Shown: positions 1 through 13,080, numbered from the stretch's first letter. The stretch: 64,000 nt of DNA from Paramyrothecium sp. XJ0827 (GCA_020881915.1 JAJFPB010000003.1:2232001-2296000), one strand, 5' to 3'. Made by a program: numbers and translations. Notes: generated from the letters alone by a model not told the origin.

Positions 1-2079
1 AAGGATCAGTCTAAGCAGGCCTTGCCCGACACCAATTGGCTGCTTCAGGTAAACCATTGACACAAGATGAAGACTTGGAATCCAGCGTCTATTCTCTGTG
101 TTGGCGGTTGACGTGTGTTTCCCCATTTTGGGCTGCCCTTTGACGAAGGCATCTTTATTACCGTAGATGTTAGCATGAGCATCGGAGACACAGCATTACA
201 ATCTTATGTTGTTGCTCTCAGCCAGACCATGCCGGGTTTTTGTGTTTGCTTTAAAGCACCGGTGACGGTCGGTCGTGCCCGCTTGGCTTGAGCCTCGTAT
301 CCACCCTTGAATCCTTGGGGGAGCGGCTGAGCTTCATCGGGCGACACTGAGGCTTGGAAGGGATCAACCCCCCCAATCTGCAACCTGGGTCTGAGAAGCA
401 TTGTGCTAGTGACAATGGGCCTTCAGTTGGAAGGAATATCAGGCTCGGTGGGCTTGGCGCCTAGAGGTGGTAAGCACGATACTAGCCGGGGTCGCAGGTC
501 AGTTCTTATGGGCCCAATGTTGATCCCAGTCTCTTGTTAGCTGTCCCTGGTGACTTGACGCATCCCAGAGACAAGTCGGGGATGAGGATTGGCAAGAGTT
601 CAGTGGGCTTCGCCTGCAGTTTTAGAAAATGACTGACGACTTCTTTCGATGCAGAACTACGGGCAATCATCTCATGGCCGTCGTTCCTACGATTGCGTCT
701 TCTCATACTCCGCTTCAGACACCTGGAGTCACTTGCTTGAGAGTCTCATCGGCGAATCGCTCTCAGTCATCGCATTCAGTTCTGCCCACCGTTGCCTCTG
801 TTTTGGTCGTCAAGGCCGTAACCGCTTTGCGTCAAGCCTAGAGGCACTGTGACGAAACGTTTGTTGTTCACCCTGGGCCCAATTGACCAGCGGAAGTTGA
901 CATGAAGCCTTCCACTAGCCGACATGAGACAAATGCAAAACATTACCAACATGATTGGAGGTTTGCCTTGACCATGTGCAGCCCAGGGCATCGCTACATC
1001 TCCTGAGCCGAGTATTCTGCATCAATCGACCGAGGTGAACCTTGACCGCCAGAGCTGATGGCGCAGAGCACCATTTCTTGCAGCCTTTGGTATGAGTCTG
1101 ACCGGTATCATGAATGTACAGAAAACCTATAGAATCCTGCAACCAATCGGGTTCACGTGGTCCTTTGCCTTCATTGCACAGCGGGTGATGCCTTATCTCC
1201 GTACAAATTGTGTCTTTGCTACAGGGGCAACGGCAAAATCGGTACACCTTGATCGCCCGGGTTTGGGTCTATTCTCTGAACAGCGGGCGTGCTCCATTCT
1301 CGTGGACCCGCAGCCAGCAGGGGTCAGTGAATTTGATCAAGGTCCCTGGTGGAGGCGCATCTGTCAGCTCAGGGATGGCGCAGAAATTGCGGCGGCTACC
1401 GATTCGTGAGAGGGACGAATTTGTAATCCTACCAGTTGTTGAGAATCCCGGGGTACGCCAAGCTCATCGAACGCGTTGCATCACAATTGTGGCGCGAGAA
1501 TAGGGCTGCGCGTAGTAGGGCTGATATGCGAGCCTTGTCGGAACTGCCGTGCTGTGACGACAGCAAACGTCTCCCACTTTCGGTGGAAATTGATAGGCTA
1601 CCCCGGATCCTTAACTTGAAAGCAAACCGCACTCATGCCATGAATAATTGCAGGTATTCAATGAGTTCAACTGATTTTGTGTCATGAGCGCCATGGTATG
1701 CGCAGCTGGGCTAGGGCAGATTGTCTGCATCACCTGAACCCCAGTCAAATGTGGGCGTCTGGTGTTCGAAAGCAGAGCTCTTGTGAAGTCTCCATTCCAA
1801 ATGTAAAGTGGCGCATGATCAGTCATCGTGCAATGCTGAAGTCCCAAAGAGAAGGAAACATGCTGTAGACATTTTTCGCGATCTCAAGACAGGCCGTCGT
1901 GGTTGTGCAATCAACAAATCCAGACTATCACAATTCATTTAATCCTTGCTCAGGGGCTTATTTACTAAGTCTCCGGCGGGCAGGTGTTTTGAACTGGGCT
2001 CAGCCTCAGCCTTGTGATGAACCTCTGCACGACATTTGCAACGAGACGGCATCAGGAAACTCTGCTCCGTTGAGACGCG
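1..2079. other. Intergenic, no gene recognised
   Basis: Only short overlapping open frames on both strands occur here, without recognisable protein motifs or consistent splice structure. The right end is the presumed promoter and 5' leader of the CorA-like gene. Confidence 0.6.
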
Positions 2080-4923
2080 ATGTTTGGCAAAAGGCCCACG
2101 ACAGCAGAGCCGAGTGCAGAATATCCACTCGGATGGCCCCATTCGCGCCGCTGGAACCCAAATTACAATGTTCCGCGCAACTCGGTGGAGAGCGCGTGGG
2201 TGCCGCCGGAACTCGAGAGCGGCTACGGCGCCCCAGCTCCGGTGAAGCATCGCACCACCGCACAGTCGAAGAACTTCACAAACACCCGGCGGGATGCGGA
2301 CACACAGGCCGGGGCCGCTCACGCCCATCGTCACTTCAGGCATGCGCCTGGCCATGATGACGACTGCAATGAGTGGTCGGACCTCGCCCACTGGCTCGAG
2401 ACGTCAGCCGAGCTCTACATGAACAATCTGGACAATCGAGCACGCTGGGATCCGCGGTGGTTGAACCTTACTCGGCGCGAGCGCTTCGAGGGTCTGGAAG
2501 CTGCGACTATCACCATGCTGGATTATTTCAAAGACGAGACTGTCCAGCAGAGCGAACCTGTGCACAACAAAGCTCAGCTAGCTCGGTTGCTGCAAACCCG
2601 CCCTGAAGAGTCCGAAGTGCGGGTGTTGGTGGTCACGGACCTGAGTCGATTCGTCATGGGGATTCTGGGTCATCTGTACTCTGTTGAGCCCGAGTTCTGG
2701 TTTGAGCATCTCGTCAACTCTGGATACGCCAGCAGCGACAGCGGCCTCAAGCTGAAGAACGCGGTTTGGCTCAACTGGGCAGAGCGCGAGACACACTTCC
2801 GCCATCGCGCCCTCCCCGGACTTGGTCAGCGGACGGCATGGAACGTACCGCGTCGCGCAAGGGACCGTTGCTGGGCTCACATGCACTGGGGACGGCTGGG
2901 CCTCCTGAACTATCTCGGCAGGAAGGGTTTCTACGAATCCGAGATCCATCAACGCCTGAAGGACGGCCGCTGGATCGTTGAACGGGATGCTTTGCTGGAC
3001 AAACGTGGATTGCTCATGACAAAGCGGAGGCAAGAGATTGCAGAAAAGGCCAAGCGAAAAAGGGAGCGGAAGGATAAGAAAAACAAGAAGAAATGGGAGC
3101 AAAATTTTGAGGACGAGCATAGATATGGCACCACTGCTCCCGACGATGACAAGACCTTTCGGAGGTACAAGACCTCCAATGTATACCGCGCCTATAGCAC
3201 CTTTGAGGGCATGCCTATGAACCCACAATACTGGTCGAACAGAGACCTTCGTGTGATGGCACCCGAGGGTGCGAGTTATTGGAGCGGTGTGGACGGCGCT
3301 GGGCGCAAAACGAGTACGTTGTCTGCATCAAGGCTGCTGGTATGGTAGCTCCAAACTCGACTGACAAGCGTTGCAGTACTCATTGTGATCGACCCACTGC
3401 GCTCGATGAAGAGCGAAAAGACTGAGGAGCTGACGCCTTCCATCACCTTCATGCCCCGGGCGATGGAGATTGAGGCGTACACGGAGGAAGAAACTTGGCG
3501 AACCGCCGGCCCCGACGAGACCTACCTAGATCCGCCTCCGCCAGCTCTCGAGGACAAGGCGCTGAAGCAGCAGAAGCGGGAAGCGAGAAAGGCGCGCCTC
3601 AAAGAGAAGGGGCATCGCCTGAAGGACAAGCTTGGGGAGATGCAGAAGGGAGCCGGCGCTTACGACGAGGACAAGACCCTGAGCGACGACACCGACTCGT
3701 CGGAATCCAGCGACTCGGAGTACGACGCAGAATATGAAACGAAGCTCCGAGCACAGTACAAGGAGCCGCGCGCCGAGGCCCGAGACCGCGACTTTGCCCG
3801 CAAGTACGCCATGTCCACCCACGACCTCCTCTGCCGCTACCTGGGCAAGGTGACGACGGCAGAGCTCCTGGGGGACGCGCCCGTGATCCCGGGCATCCTC
3901 ATGAGGATGGTCCTGGACGACATGTGGCAGCTCCTGGCCGAGATACGGCTGGACCTGGACCACATGGACGACGACCTCGGCGCCGGCATGCTGCGGAAGC
4001 TCCTCGAGTCGTACGGCCACACGGTCCTGCAGAACGTCAACTGGACGCGCTCCACGCTGCGGGAGCTCCTCGAGTGGGCGAGGCACCTCGCGGGGTCGGC
4101 CGGGGTCCTGCGCCAGCCGCCGGACGTGAGCGAGGAGCTGGCCGAGCTCGAGGCGGACCTGCAGGGCCTGTGCGGCCGCGCCGAGTCCACCGTGGGCCTC
4201 ATCAACGCGTCCATGGCCATCGCGCAGTCGACCATGGTCATCGAGCAGACGTCGGGCATCAACAAGCTCACGGAGCTCGCCTTCCTCTTCGTGCCCATCT
4301 CCTTCATCACGTCCGCCTTCTCCATGCAGGTCCGCGAGCTCAGCGAGGCCCCGCCGGGACTCTGGGTCTGGGGCGTGTCCCTGACGGCCATCGTGCTCGT
4401 CACCTACTGCGTCCGCGCGGTGCTGCGGTCGCCCACGCTGCGGGTGCTGTCGCGCGCGTGCCGCGCCACCATCCTCAGCCGCTACTCGTCGTCCAAGGCG
4501 ACGACGGCGGCGAAGCAGCTCAACGCGGTGAGCAACAGGGCCATCGCAAAGTTCGCGTGCGTCGTCGTGCTGGCCATCTCGGGGATCCTGGCGGCCGCGC
4601 TGGTCATCTACACGGTCCTGCTGGCCGTCCGGCACGGCATATGGATCGCCTCGGTCGTGCTCGCGGTCTACTACATCGTCACGCGCTGGCCCGACCCGGC
4701 CGTGCTCGTCCCGTGCTTTGCGAGCATACCGCTGGCGTTGCTGGGGTGGTGGCTGATGTCGCTGGTGGGCAAGACGCTGGGCAACTGGGCCGAGGAGTTG
4801 GGCATGGCATGTGTGAACACGATAGAGCGCTTCATCCCGGTCAAGGACGAGGTAGAGGACGAAGACTTGGCCATGGAGGGAGTCGAGACATTTGCGCGGC
4901 AAGCCATCCTGCTCGTCACTTAG
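2080..4923 (+). CDS. CorA-like membrane protein, two exons
   Basis: Exons 2080-3313 and 3377-4923 join in phase across a 63-nt intron (GTACGT donor, CTGAC branch, GCAG acceptor) to give 926 aa. The N-terminal half is a cytosolic domain of the kind found in fungal CorA-like proteins (for example VVTDLSRFVMGILGHLY), followed by a lysine-rich basic stretch and an acidic serine-rich linker. A long helical region leads to the CorA-like membrane core, with IEQTSGINKLTELAFLFVPI just before and into the first membrane helix. The signature that follows that helix in true Mg2+ channels (Gly-Met-Asn) reads Ser-Met-Gln here. After the usual two helices come three more hydrophobic stretches, near 4552-4640, 4645-4690 and 4702-4780. 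Family membership is clear; metal transport is inferred and doubtful given the altered signature. The start is the first in-frame ATG, but an upstream exon cannot be excluded. Confidence 0.8.
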
Positions 4924-7437
4924 ATGGGTTGGGGGAGGTGTTGTGCAGCTGGGTCCCGTGGCGACTGAGGTCGCATATGGATCATATTACCGACAAAAGG
5001 GAGATAAGACCCTTTGTGCTCTTATCTGGTTTGAACTGAGGCTGCGTGACGTGTTCACTTGAATCTCGAGCCTGGAGTTTGCAAGTCACACTTTCAGACC
5101 ACAAGCCATATATACATATAAAGTGTGTGTGAGTGTGTGTGTACATTTACATGCATGCCTTATATAGGTACCTACCTTATGTCGCGTCGTGGCCCCAGAC
5201 AATGGGAGCTTGGATATCTTGCGTATCAATTGAATCACGGTGGTCAGGATATTTGTTCAGTCCCGCTATCTGGATGGTGCCTGGTCTTCCAGAGAATGGG
5301 GCGCCTTGTGCAACGGTGGATGCCTCGCGTCTGCTGCGCAGACCTCATCCTCGTACTTAGTTTCTAGGAAGAAGCATCGCGGCAAGCACAAATCGATGGC
5401 ATTCCCTCTCCGAACACGTTCGTCCCCGGAACCAAGACGTTTTGGAAATTCCCGGGCGATATGACGTCAAGAAAATTCCACACCTTGGAACCTATGACCT
5501 ACGTATATTTGCCGTCTGGAGTCAATTTCATGGGGGATTGAGGTTAGTGTTGCTTGTGTGGGGTAGAATAAGCATATCCAAAAATAGATTGACTGTCAAA
5601 AGGAACGCGTCCTTTGACAGACTGACATCTATGCTCACATTCTTTGTATGTTGAAATAGAGAGAGCAGACTCCAGGATTCGATTTGCTGATCCAGTCCGG
5701 GGTGTGCCTGAAAGTTGCGGGAGACCCCTGTCGATTGTCTCGAGGTCACGACAGTCAGAGGCAATAATCACCAGCTGCAATAACCTGAAAGACTGTCGGT
5801 GAAGACTGGCTGACGCGCAATTCGGCTGTGGCTGTTCACGGGTTTCTAGAAGTGGGATGTCCAATCTTTGAAGAGCTGCCGTCCGTCATCTAGGACAAAT
5901 TTCTGCGGCCAGCACCTGTCCGGAGCAGGCAATGCTTTGTCTGCCCCAAGTACAACTGTGGTGGGTGCCGTGGGGCGGTCGCTTCTAATGTCCCATGCCT
6001 CACATGTCGTCAAGCCTGCCTCCCCATCCAACTTGAGCAGCCGTTCTAGCTTGTCCCCAAGCGTGTTTCCATTCTCAGAGATCATTCGTCGTGAAGCCCC
6101 AAATTAAGACGCCGCATGCTCTTCACTATTCTGACGGACGGAGCTCAACACAAGACACGCAGCTGACGTCTTATGTTACCTTTTTGAGAGGATAAGATCG
6201 CAAACATTGCAGCCAAACACAGTGTGCACAGTCTGCATGAGCCATGTTGCCAGGTCACTAGACGCGGGTGCGCTACCACCTTAAACTCGTCGGGACACTC
6301 GAGTCTCGTTACATCCGGAACAAAGTCCTGAGCGAACGGGTTGCCTGCCAGAGACATTGCCTTGAAGAAAATTCAGGGACAATGATTCGTCCTTTACAGG
6401 GCCCCAGTCTGCCCGCGGGCAAGATTCCGCCCACGTTGATTCGTTCCTCGGAAGGATCAAGCTGATCACCGGAACATACTCCGCAAAGCACAATCCGTTC
6501 GTCCAATTGACTGGATCGCCGTCGGGAGCAACTCCGCAGGGAGCCAGTTAACCACTGAACATGCTGGCGCCTTCATTCGCAAGCGTGCTCGCGCAGACGG
6601 TCGGTTGCCTGGGGCCAGACCAGCAGGCTGGATTTCAAAACAATAAAAAGCTTCAAATCCAACAGGAGGCTGTGTGTATGTGCGAAGTTGGATTTTGAAG
6701 CAGAAAGAAGCGCCACGCAGAAACGGGCGTGACAGGCTTCAGGCCGGAGCGTGCTCTGCCCAGGGCGGGGGTTCGCCCGCCATGTTCCCCTTGCACTGAT
6801 ACCATTCCAGAGCTGCAACCAACAGCTCGCGTACGCATCTCCTGCGCCCCCGTTACATCAAGGGCACTGCAGAAGCAAGTGCCGGGTCTGGATCCGCAAA
6901 TCACTTCATCATCCAAGCAGCCAATTGCACTTTGTGCAGTCCCGGCTGACGTCACAGTGCGTAGGCCGGTGAGACACGCGGCGTGGATTCCGTCCGATGT
7001 GATTGGATCCCATCTTCCGCCCAGCAGGGTAAGGCCAAACCCTTATCCGCCGTGCCGTTGCACCACCCTCTGAGGCAGAGGGGAAGCATCATCGTCACGC
7101 CTGGAGAGGGGAAGGGGCAATGTCTGGTTGCTTTTCGGGTGGGGTTCTCAGGGTCCTCCCCTCGTGACGCGCGAGGTCCCCCAAATCCCATCGATGGTCG
7201 ACGTTTCCGTTGCCTGGCTCAGAAGCCCACCCACACTTCCCCAAACATTCGCCTAACAGACTGCCTGACCTCATCTTTACACCTTTTTTTGTTGAGGGGA
7301 TTTCCGTCACAGGCCGCGCGACGATTGGCTTGAATGGATCGAGAACGCATGTTCCAGAGACACTGCCCTCCCTCCCCCCTGCCCCAGCTCGTTTCCTGGT
7401 CAAGACCGCGACATAGCGACCGGGGCCCCGAAGCCGG
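4924..7437. other. Intergenic, 2.5 kb, no gene recognised
   Basis: Short frames only. It contains one AGGTACCT palindrome near the left end. The right 300-400 bp, pyrimidine-rich, are the likely promoter and leader of the zinc-cluster regulator. Confidence 0.55.
5166..5173. promoter_or_regulatory. AGGTACCT palindrome
   Basis: Lies 243 bp after the CorA-like stop codon. It is the only one of the nine copies not close upstream of a start codon. Confidence 0.3.
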
Positions 7438-10131
7438 ATGGCGAGACGACACGTGCCGCTGAGGCCCGCTCTGCCCCGAGAGCCGTTCGCGGCACCCGAA
7501 TCCACTCTCGGCGAGCTCGAAGCCAAACGGCGCCGGGTCGCCGTTTCGGTTGCCTGCGATGGCTGCAGGCGGAAGAAGATCCGGGTATGATCCAATGCCC
7601 CCTGCCCCCCTCCTCCTCCTCCTCCTCCTCCTCATCATCATCATCATCATCATCATCATTCCCTTCACCCCCCTTCTCCTTTTTCCTTTACTCTCCCCTG
7701 CTGCCCTCCTGCTCCATCCATCCGCCAACCATCCCCTTACCCTAGCAACTTTCCGTTTCCGTTTGCATTTGAAAATACATACAAGTTCCAAGCTCCAAGC
7801 TCCCCTTGTCTCTGCCATCAGTGGAAAACTTTGCACGAACATGCCGACTTGCTCTAACATCGCACCCTTCGCCTGCAGTGCGATGGCATCCGTCCCACCT
7901 GCAACGCCTGCATGGACAGCACCGCGCCATGTGTCTACCGCGATAGCAACCCCATACCGCCCCCGGCGAACAAGCTACTGGTGGAGGTCATAAAGCTCTT
8001 GAACAACATGCAGCCCGAGGAAGTCATACGGGTGGTGCACCAGCTCCGCAACGAGTCGGATGCCAAGGTCATCCTATCTGTCGTCAGAGGCGGCATGGAC
8101 GGTAAGAACCGCCCGTCCGAACTGACCAACGCCGTCGCAGTCATGGATGATGCTTTGCACACCGTCGAACTGGCGGATCACTTCCCCACGGCCTACCCGC
8201 GCCTCCCCAGCATCCCGACGGAATCCCTACGCGCTGGCCTGTACGACGAGCTCACCAGGCCCAGCCCCAATGGTTCTCCTTCGCCGCAGTCAGTCTCCTC
8301 ACGACTAACACTTGCCCCGTGCACATACTGAATACGTTTCACAGAGGAAGCATCGAAGACTCCCTACCTCAATCTTTGGATTCGCCAGTCCACAGCCGCC
8401 ACAGCCGAAGTAAGCGGCGGCGCTCAGACGACGAAGCGTTGTCGCCGGCTCTGGTCGATGCTCGCTTATACAAGCTCAAGATTGCGCATTGGACGAGCGT
8501 GCCCATCTCCGACGAGGCGGCAGCTCGGGCCATCTCCCTCTACCTGAAGACGGACCATCCACTCCTGTGCCCTTTTGACGCGAGGCTATTCATAAATGAC
8601 CTCATAGACCTTCGGAACGACTTCTGTTCGCCACTGCTCGTCAACGCCCTGCTCTTCTGGGCTTGTGTAGGAAACAGACCCCAGCCCTCCGTGATAGGCA
8701 TCTAAGCTAACTGTTCGTTCACCCGCAGCAAATGTATAGCACCGTGGACTCCAGCGTGCAGAGCTTCCCGCTGCAGTTCAGCGAGCAGGCCGAGACGATA
8801 TGGAAGTCCATCGCGGACACCCCTGCGGCCGACTCTACGCTTAATTTGGTGGCACTGCAGTTCCTCAGCCTGGGCTTCCTGGGTCAGGGACGGGACCATG
8901 CCGTCCTGCGATACTTGAACCAGGCGGTCCACATGGGCGAGCACATGGGGCTGTTCGGCGTCGACGACGACCGCGCCACCAACACATTGCAGAAGATGTC
9001 TGGCGGCGCGGCGAGAAACTTCTTGCACACCGCCTGGGGCATCTTCAACTGGGTCACGTAAGTCAACACCCTGCGCCATCTCAGGCGCTGACGCACGCAT
9101 GGCTGACTTCTTGCTGCCGCCCACAGTCTCATGTCCGTCTTTTACCACCAGCCCGGGCTCAATTGCCCACGCGGCCCGCCTCGCCTGCCGATTCCCGAGA
9201 GCCCGAGCATCCCAAGAGCAACCGAGGCTGCGAGAATGGCGACGTCAAGCCCGGACTCCATGCAGCTGGTCATGCCGCCGACGCACGCGGGCGTGCTGTT
9301 CCCCCACCTCTGTCGTTTCTGGAGCATCATGCACGAGGTCGCGCTGGTGTACTACTCCAAGGATATGCCGCTGCCGGACTACATGTCCGCGTTCCGGTTC
9401 TCCGAGTACAAGTTTCGCGAGCTGCTCGCGTGGAGCAGCGACCTGCCCCACGATCTCCTGAGGAATGAAGACAACCCGCACTATGTGCAGATTCTGCAGT
9501 AAGTCCAGCGCCGATCTGCTCTCCCAAAAAGCGAGTTTGTTGCTTACCCTGCCTGCGCAGCATTTGGTTCCACGCGGCTGTGCTGGACATATTTCGGCCG
9601 TACACAAAGGGACAAGGCCATCAGCTGTACAAGCTGCGCACCTTTCCCAGCAGCATCAGCGCGCCCGAGACGATTTACGCAGCGTCGGTCAACCAGCTGA
9701 AGCGCCTCATCATCGACTACCGGCTCCACTACAAGTCGTCGGCGTACACGATTCTCTGGCACACGGCGCTGATCTACGTGGCCAACGCGGTCCTGCAGGA
9801 TAAAACCGCCGAGGGCGGGCTCTTCTTCTTCCTGCTCTGCGTCTACGGCTACGAGAGGCTCCGGCGCTCGTGGCGCGTCACCGAGTCCATCACGGCCGGC
9901 CTGCTGTCCATGATGCTGCGCAAGGGCGACATCTCGGGCGAGATGGCCCGCCGCATCATGGGCGACCTGCAGCAGAAGAGCCTGGGCAACATCACGGGCA
10001 AGATCCGCGCCACCTTCATGGTCGACCTGGACCTGGCCATGTCGGACCCGGAGTCGGCGACGGCGGAGAGCATGGCGAGCACCTTTGAGGACAATGCCCT
10101 GTTTAGGGATTACACCACTCAATTTGAGTGA
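7438..10131 (+). CDS. Zn(II)2Cys6 transcription factor, six exons
   Basis: Exons 7438-7584, 7879-8288, 8345-8666, 8729-9057, 9127-9498 and 9561-10131 all join in phase (716 aa). Exon 1 ends in ACDGCRRKKIR and exon 2 opens with CDGIRPTCNAC...C, so the six cysteines of a binuclear zinc cluster (C-x2-C-x6-C-x6-C-x2-C-x6-C) are rebuilt only after splicing. The cluster sits near residues 40-67, behind a short basic leader. A short helical segment follows (LLNNMQPEEVIRVVHQLRNE), then a fungal-specific transcription-factor middle domain beginning in exon 3 (LKTDHPLLCPFDARLFINDL) and running through exons 4-6. The architecture resembles NIT4-type pathway regulators, but the target pathway cannot be read from sequence. 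The start is the ATG giving the shortest leader in frame with the cluster. Confidence 0.88.
7611..7659. repeat. Compound microsatellite (CCT)n-(CAT)9 in an intron
   Basis: About seven CCT units run directly into nine perfect CAT units at 7633-7659. It lies inside the 294-nt first intron (7585-7878) of the zinc-cluster regulator, between the two halves of the DNA-binding motif. Confidence 0.9.
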
Positions 10132-11120
10132 TTTCTGATTTCTGCGTTTCGGGCCCTTGGGAGGAAGATTTTTGGGTATCGAGGAATAGCGAGAGAAAGG
10201 CGTTCTGCTGGCCAAGCCTTTCAGCGGGTCGGGATTATTTGCCTTTTGGAGACGAGTTTGGGAAAGTCTGTCACCATTTCTCGTCTGCCCTCTTCTTGTG
10301 TTGAGGGTATGGATCGCACGCGTCAGTATAACTGAGGCAAAGCCGGCAACGGCGTGGGTTGTCTTCCCTTTATGCATTTTGCATTTCAAGGGATCGACAT
10401 TGCTTCAGATGTGAGATTTCGGACAGGTGCGGAACGATGGAATGAATTGGAGGAGCGGTGCGTCTCGAGTCACCACGAGTAGAGGCATACAGAGACGTCT
10501 GTAAGCTACAGTATGCAATAGTGAATAGGGCTTTTCCTATAGGTCCTGGATGGCAACGTTATGGTGCGGTGCCAATCACAAGTGCACAATTGCCCTATTT
10601 GGAGCTGTTGCTCTACTTCCATAACATCGAGATGGTACTATAATTATCGATACGAGTCTACCTTGTCGTTTTTTGATGACGCTCGTATAAAAAGAAAGCT
10701 TTCCAAGCCTAGCCCCTGAGCAGCACCCACGCTTCACAGGCACTAAGGTACCTAAGTCTTAACGAGCCGGCACCTCAGCCATGGTCGTGGAGCCAGTGGC
10801 CCAGTGCAGTGTGCGCCCTGATTGGTCAGCCGGCAACCTGCGCCTCAAAAGGCTTCAGGGGCATCGAGCCACCCCCACCAACCAGAGTCCAACCTTGCGC
10901 TGATCTTCCGTGTCGCCTGGGCAGCGTCACCCTCCGCAGCCTCGTCTCGTCTTCGTCCTCGCCCGTCCACATCCCGCGCTACACCGTCACTTCCCTCCCA
11001 TCTCGACCATCAACACAACGCATCACCGCGACCGAAACCTCCCTCCCACCCGCCGACCTCTCCAAACCCTCGAGCCCGCCCCAATTGGCTCTCTTCGACA
11101 GCTCCCCGACCCCCCTCACC
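10132..11120. other. Intergenic, promoter side of GNA1
   Basis: No gene seen. It contains an AGGTACCT palindrome, a TATAAAAAG at about 10686 and an inverted CCAAT box (TGATTGGTCAG) at about 10820, some 300 bp before the GNA1 start. A frame in phase with GNA1 stays open upstream of it but has no ATG. Confidence 0.5.
10746..10753. promoter_or_regulatory. AGGTACCT palindrome
   Basis: Within TAAGGTACCTAAG, about 370 bp upstream of the GNA1 ATG. Confidence 0.35.
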
Positions 11121-11801
11121 ATGGCCGACCAGGGCATCTTCTCCACCGACCTGCTCTCCCCGGAGGTCGCAGCCGCGCTCCCAGAGGGCTATCAGCTGCG
11201 TCCCCTGCGCAGGTCCGACTACGCGAGCGGCTTCCTCGACTGCCTGCGCGTGCTGACGACGGTTGGCGAGTTCTCCGAGGAGCAGTTCCAGGAGCAGTAC
11301 GAGACCATGTCCGCCCAGGGCGGCTACTACATCGTCGTCATCGAGGACACCAACAAGGCTGGCGAGGCCAAGGTTGTCGGAACCGGCGCCCTGATTGTGG
11401 AGCGCAAGTTGTACGTCTAGCATTTCCTTATACACAAAACTCTCCCTGCTGCCGCCCATTCGAAGCCAATGGCTAGACAACGGCATTATTCTCTTGAAAA
11501 GGAAGAAGAAAGAAGAAAGGCTAACTTGTGGGACTCGCGTCCCATGTTTCGTCGCAGCATCCACAGCCTCGGCGCCGTCGGCCACATCGAGGATATTGCC
11601 GTCGCCAAGGACCAGCAGGGCAAGAAGCTCGGCCTCCGCCTGATCCAGGCCCTCGACTACGTCGCCGAGAAGGTCGGCTGCTACAAGAGCATCCTCGACT
11701 GCAGCGAGGCCAACGAGGGCTTCTACGTCAAGTGCGGCTTCCGCCGTGCCGGCCTGCAGATGGCGCACTACTACGAGGGCGGCAAGAGTAAAGCTCAATA
11801 G
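11121..11801 (+). CDS. GNA1: Glucosamine-6-phosphate N-acetyltransferase
   Basis: Exons 11121-11410 and 11558-11801 join in phase (GTACGT donor, 147-nt intron) to give 177 aa. The splice rebuilds the family motif VERKFIHSLGAVGHIEDIAV; the unspliced frame stops within four codons. It is a GNAT-fold enzyme that acetylates glucosamine 6-phosphate with acetyl-CoA, in the cytosolic UDP-GlcNAc pathway feeding chitin, glycan and GPI synthesis. The acetyl-CoA loop is visible as QQGKKLGLRLI near residue 120, and the C-terminus (CSEANEGFYVKCGF) is the conserved substrate and dimer strand. The length matches eukaryotic GNA1. The start was chosen because CACCATGGCC is a good fungal context and upstream in-frame sequence offers only non-ATG codons. 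Confidence 0.93.
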
Positions 11802-12865
11802 TGTTTTGTTTTTCCCCTTGTTTAGCCCTCCTTTTTTTAACCCAATTTGGGAAGGCTCTTTTGCGTTTTGGGGATACACTTTCTATCATCTGTCCTAGAA
11901 GGGGGAGAACGCACCTCGCTGTTTTTTTGGCTATTTTCATTGCGCTATTGGCCACAGAGGAAAAGCATTCAGCTGATGGTTGTGGGTGGACGCAGACAGC
12001 AAGATTTGAGCAGGGCTCAAGGGCGGGCGCAGATTGGATGAGGACAACATTGCAGCACCTAGCGGTTGATAAAACGAATAGACTTGATTTTTGATGAAAC
12101 AGGGCACACTGGCCAGTGTCGTCTTCACCTTTTTCCCTCCAAAGGTTGTGCGTCTTTCACTCACACGCCCGCCAGCGTACCTCGTGCACCGCACCAAGCG
12201 TTCGGCGCAGCCGCTGCACACACGGCAAGACACTGCGGCGACACTGTCTCAGAGGAATGATCAGCCAGGTTTTCGTCAACGCGTCGGGCCACAATGGCGC
12301 TGAGCTTTCGAATCGAACGAGCTAAGCCTCGGACAGAGCGCGTGTAATTGGGCGACTTCTCTGATTCATTGAATGTATTTTATACACCAGTTCTTTGCTG
12401 GCGCGCCTTTGGAATTCTTTGACATGTGATTGCACGAATTGACTCGGACGGCCCGACGTCATGTCACCGAGCAGCGGTCCAGCGCAGCGCAGCGCAGAAC
12501 AGCGCATCCTTCGTGGCTGGCCGCACAATACAACCAAAAGGTCCTGCTGTGCGCAGAGCAATCCACAATCCACAGGCCCGCACATGCTCGGAGACCCGCA
12601 GCCTCGGCCACGGCGAAAACGCACGCATGCACTCGGGTCCTTGGTGTCCGCCTCCCCCACAGTCCCTTCGCCAGGCGGTCCGTCTGACCGCAGGGACCGT
12701 AAACCAGGACGGGCATGGGGGGAGGGTGCGCACGAGACCGATGAGGCAAAAGGGCTGAGAAATGATTCAGCCTGCTGCGTTTGCATCCCCGGTCCTGAAG
12801 CATGACGCACCTGGCGGTTTGGCCCGTCGCCGTCCCCCCTCCCGTGGCACTACGCACTTCGCACT

Positions 12866-12873
12866 TATATAAA
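12866..12873 (+). promoter_or_regulatory. TATA box, distal
   Basis: TATATAAA, 208 bp before the ATG of the small basic protein gene. Confidence 0.4.
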
Positions 12874-13014
12874 TGGCCTCGTTCCGACAAGTGTGGTGTT
12901 TGGTTCGGCTCCAGTGAGGGTTGCATTGGTTTCCGTCAATTGCAGTCCTGAAGGTATTTCCAATTCGGTGAATTTTCAGGCCCAGCAACACTTGGACCAC
13001 CACCGAACCACTCA

Positions 13015-13024
13015 TATATAAAAA
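13015..13024 (+). promoter_or_regulatory. TATA box, proximal
   Basis: TATATAAAAA, 57 bp before the ATG at 13081. The spacing leaves room for a short leader, so this is the likelier core promoter. Confidence 0.55.
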
Positions 13025-13080
13025 GGCTCAAGCCCATTCCGAACGAATACAAAAAGGGCTGAGTAGATCGCAGAGCCAAA

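Larger units (their letters stand above)
11802..13080. other. Intergenic, 1.3 kb
   Basis: No gene seen. It holds a short GCGCAGCGCAGCGCAG-type repeat near 12480-12500 and, at the right end, two TATA boxes in front of the small basic gene. Confidence 0.5.

Noticed and set aside
3526..4902. 458-codon open frame on the minus strand
   Set aside because: Antisense shadow of the CorA-like gene in GC-rich coding sequence; Arg/His-rich nonsense composition.
11010..11879. 289-codon minus-strand frame
   Set aside because: Antisense to GNA1, whose spliced product matches a conserved enzyme along its full length.
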